A stretch of DNA of 64,000 nt, taken from positions 992,001 through 1,056,000 of the forward strand of contig JALJCO010010195.1 in the NCBI GenBank assembly GCA_023101725.1, read 5' to 3'. The translations under genes and the position numbers were made by a program. The notes under the pieces were generated by a model, which was given only the letters and a program-made list of their open reading frames with translations, searched no databases and had not been told where the DNA came from. Origin of the DNA: Atherinomorus stipes. Lineage: Eukaryota; Chordata; Actinopteri; Atheriniformes; Atherinidae. This document shows, in pieces, positions 61,586-64,000 of this stretch; position 1 is the first letter of the stretch, and each line of letters opens with the position of its first letter.

Positions 61586-62967
61586 AGGAGCTGTATCATG
61601 CTTTTCAAATGTTCCAAAAGTCAAATATAGGCATTTATAAGCTAGATATGTTCCCATCGTTACTATAGAAACTAATTTGGTGTTAAATATTAGTTTTTCG
61701 ATGCATCTAATTTCCAACACGGAAGTAAGATGGCTGACTGTACTGAACCGCGGAGCTCTCGACCAATTGCAGCATGTTTTACGCCCATTTCATGACGTCG
61801 CCCCGGAAGAGACACTTATTCTGAAGGGTCACAGAATTGTCTGTAGCACCGGCACCGGCAGCTCTCATGTGGATGTTAGTAGTAAACATTGATGGATAAT
61901 TACTCCGATCGACGGGATAAAACAGACCAGCCTGTTATGGAGCTGTATGCGCTCGACCCAGAGTCTGATATGGAGTTTGAAGTATACGCAGTACCACAGA
62001 AGTACCACAGAGACCCCTGACAAGCAAGTAATTTCGCGAACAAATCATAGGCTAACAGTTAGCGCTGAGCTATGCAGCACTCACATGGATCTTGTAAACA
62101 TTGATGGATAATCGGACTCCGATCAACGGGATCAAACGGAGCAGCCTGTTATGGAGCTGTAAGCGCTCGACCCAGAGTCTGATATGGAGTTTGAAGTACA
62201 CGCAGTACCACAGAAGTACCACAGAGACCCCTGACAAGTAAGTAAATTAGCGAACAAATCATAGCCTAACAGTTAGCATTGAGCTGAGAGATGTGTTGAC
62301 TCACCAGTGTTGTTGTCTGTCCATGCGCGTTTTTATAGTAGGAACTGCGTCAGGTTTCAGAAGTAATCCCAGAGAAAAAACACTTTACTGCCCGAGATTC
62401 ATGAAGTTGTCAGGAGTGAAGTTCACACACAAAGTTGAGGTTTTTTTCCCTGCTCCTGAAGTTATAATCCAACTACTTCTGACAAGTCGATTCATCCAGT
62501 AGGTACAACAATAAACTCCCACGCTGAACGTAACTGCATTTCCCCCAACTTGCTGTCCTCTAGAGCTTAAAAAAAAAAAAAAAAAAAGGAACAAAATTCT
62601 CCTGAACTCTTGAGCAAACGTCTGTTAGCTGATGGCTGCTTGTCTCTGAGGAAATCTTCCTGCAGGTGTTAGTTTCTTCCTTAGAGAGTGTGTATAGGAT
62701 TCTCTGAGTATCTGTTCAACACAGGGCGTCTTGCTATGGTACTGAGCGTGCGCATTTGAACTTTCGTGATTGGTGCCACGTTCATACGTAACGGTAGGGG
62801 TAGTCAGCCGTTTGCAGGGAGGTAGCGCTTGGCTTAAATATTCATGTAGATTACTCAAATATGCATGAATGAAGAAAAATAACGATTTAAATCATTTCTT
62901 GATAAGGAAATAACACACTGACATGCTGAAAAGCTCTTAAAAGTCCATTTTTCATGATAGGGCTCCT
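61586..62967. mobile_element. 1.38-kb non-autonomous element inserted at TTAA inside the LINE
   Basis: TTAA stands at 61582-61585 and again at 62968-62971, and the LINE reading resumes after it. Ends AGGAGC...GCTCCT, with longer imperfect similarity (AAAGGAGCTGTATCATG against AAAGGAGCCCTATCATG). Contains a 212-bp tandem duplication (61884-62290) and an A tract at 62570. No transposase. TTAA suggests piggyBac-like mobilisation, but this is not proven. Confidence 0.75.
61884..62296 (+). repeat. 212-bp direct tandem duplication with exon-like text
   Basis: Two copies, offset by 212 bp, share AACATTGATGGATAAT, CAGCCTGTTATGGAGCTGTA, CTCGACCCAGAGTCTGATAT and CAGAAGTACCACAGAGACCC. Copy 1 has a short frame, MELYALDPESDMEFEVYAVP, ending at TGA just before a GCAAGTAA/GTAAGTAA donor-like site. 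It may be a captured exon fragment; it is not a gene. Confidence 0.8.
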
Positions 62968-62971
62968 TTAA

Positions 62972-64000
62972 GGCCCTGGATGCTGTAGGGCTGTCTTGAC
63001 GGACACGCCTCTGCAGCATTGCGTGGACATTGGGGGCAGTACCTCTGGACTGGCAGACTGGGGTGGTGGTCCCCCTTTTCAAAAAGGGGGATCGGAGGGT
63101 GTGTTCCAACTTCAGGGGGATCACACTTCTCAGCCTCCCTGGTAAGGTCTATTTGGGGGTCCTGGAGAGCTTGGTCCGCATTTCTGGCTGTAGGTCGAAT
63201 CCATTCCCAATGAGAGTTGGACTCCGCCAGGGCTGCCCTTTGTCACAGATCCTGTTCATAACCTTTATTGACAGGATTTCTAGGCGCAGCCGAGGTGTCG
63301 AGGGGATCCGGTTTGGTGACCTCAGGATCGGGTCTCTGCTGTTCTCAGATGATGTGGTTTTATTGGCGTCGTCGGGCCGCGAACTCCAATTTGCAGCCGA
63401 GTGTAAAGCGGCCGGGATGAAAATCAGCACCTCCAAATCTGAGACCATGGTCCTCACCCGGAAAAGGGTGGGGTGTCCTCTCTGGGTCGGGAGCGAGGTC
63501 CTGCCCCAGATGGAGGAGTTCAAGTATCTCGGGGTCTTGTTCACGAGTGAGGGAAAAATGGATCGGTGCAGCGTCTGCAGTGATGCGGACTCTGCATCGG
63601 TCCATCTTGGTGAAGAAGGAGCTGAGCCAGAAGACGAAGCCCTCGATTTACCGGTTGATCTACGTTCCTACCCTCACCTATGGCCATGAGCTGTGGGTCA
63701 TGACTGAAAGAACGAGATCGTGGGTACAAGCAGCCGAAATGATTTTCCTCCGCAGGGTGGCCGGGCTCTTCCTTTGAGATAGGGTGAGGAGCTCGGTCAT
63801 CCGGGAGGGACTCAAAGTAGAGCCGCTGCCCCTCCGTACAGAGAGGAACCAGATGAGGTGGCTTGGGCATCTGGTCAGGATGCCTCCTGGATGTCTCCTT
63901 GGTGAGGTGTTCCAGGCACGTCCCACCGGGACAAGACCCCGAGGGAGACCCAGGACACGCTGGAGGGACTACGTCTCCCGGCTGGCCTGGGAACGCTTCG
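62972..64000 (+). mobile_element. LINE pseudogene, 3' fragment (runs off right edge)
   Basis: Reverse transcriptase text: VPLDWQTGVVVPLFKKGDRR, ITLLSLPGKVY, RVGLRQGCPLS, catalytic box LLFSDDVVLL (about 63335-63365) and FKYLGVLFTSEGKMD, then, in another frame, PTLTYGHELW and a C-terminal GRPRTRW. About 85-90 codons are missing near 63170, including the first catalytic aspartate motif. A frameshift lies near 63555 and a TGA at 63776-63778. Same copy as 60637-61585. Confidence 0.88.

Overview
The window is vertebrate nuclear DNA, almost certainly from a ray-finned (teleost) fish. It is AT-rich, its genes are split by GT-AG introns, and it carries a typical teleost set of decayed Tc1/mariner, hAT-like and LINE copies. 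The exact species cannot be read from the sequence; a percomorph such as a cichlid is a guess.

Two protein genes lie head to head. On the minus strand, frmpd4 (FERM and PDZ domain containing 4, Preso) has its start codon at 16917 and its first six coding exons run leftwards to 576. They encode 191 residues holding a WW-like segment and a complete PDZ domain; the FERM domain and tail lie beyond the left edge. On the plus strand, arhgap6 (Rho GTPase-activating protein 6) is complete: 13 coding exons between 31896 and 53330, every splice phase compatible, predicting 791 residues with a RhoGAP domain and a C-terminal ETLV. The tail of the 3' UTR carries AATAAA at 53989. FRMPD4 and ARHGAP6 are neighbours on human Xp22 in the same divergent orientation. 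Here they are about 15 kb apart with no MSL3 gene between them, and arhgap6 intron 1 shows no amelogenin-like exon.

Layout: 1-16917, 5' part of frmpd4 with long introns holding a fold-back MITE (4039-4537) and a 184-bp hairpin (5755-5938). 16918-31895, intergenic DNA with repeats and a possible extra frmpd4 5' exon (28467-28687). 31896-53330, arhgap6; its 12.9-kb first intron holds a nested pile of Tc1-like elements (35348-39220) and a candidate internal promoter with a second first exon (41294-41332). 54010-60440, gene-free DNA with a Tc1-like remnant, a tRNA-derived SINE and a hAT end. 60454-64000, a truncated Tc1/mariner end joined to a dead LINE, itself split by a 1.38-kb TTAA-flanked element with an internal 212-bp duplication.

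Functionally, frmpd4 is a postsynaptic scaffold and arhgap6 a Rho/actin regulator. Apart from these two genes I see no RNA gene and no other coding gene I can defend. The most useful new observations are the two candidate alternative first exons, the eroded WW segment, the short arhgap6 exon 1, and two unrelated elements that both sit in TTAA targets inside older transposons.
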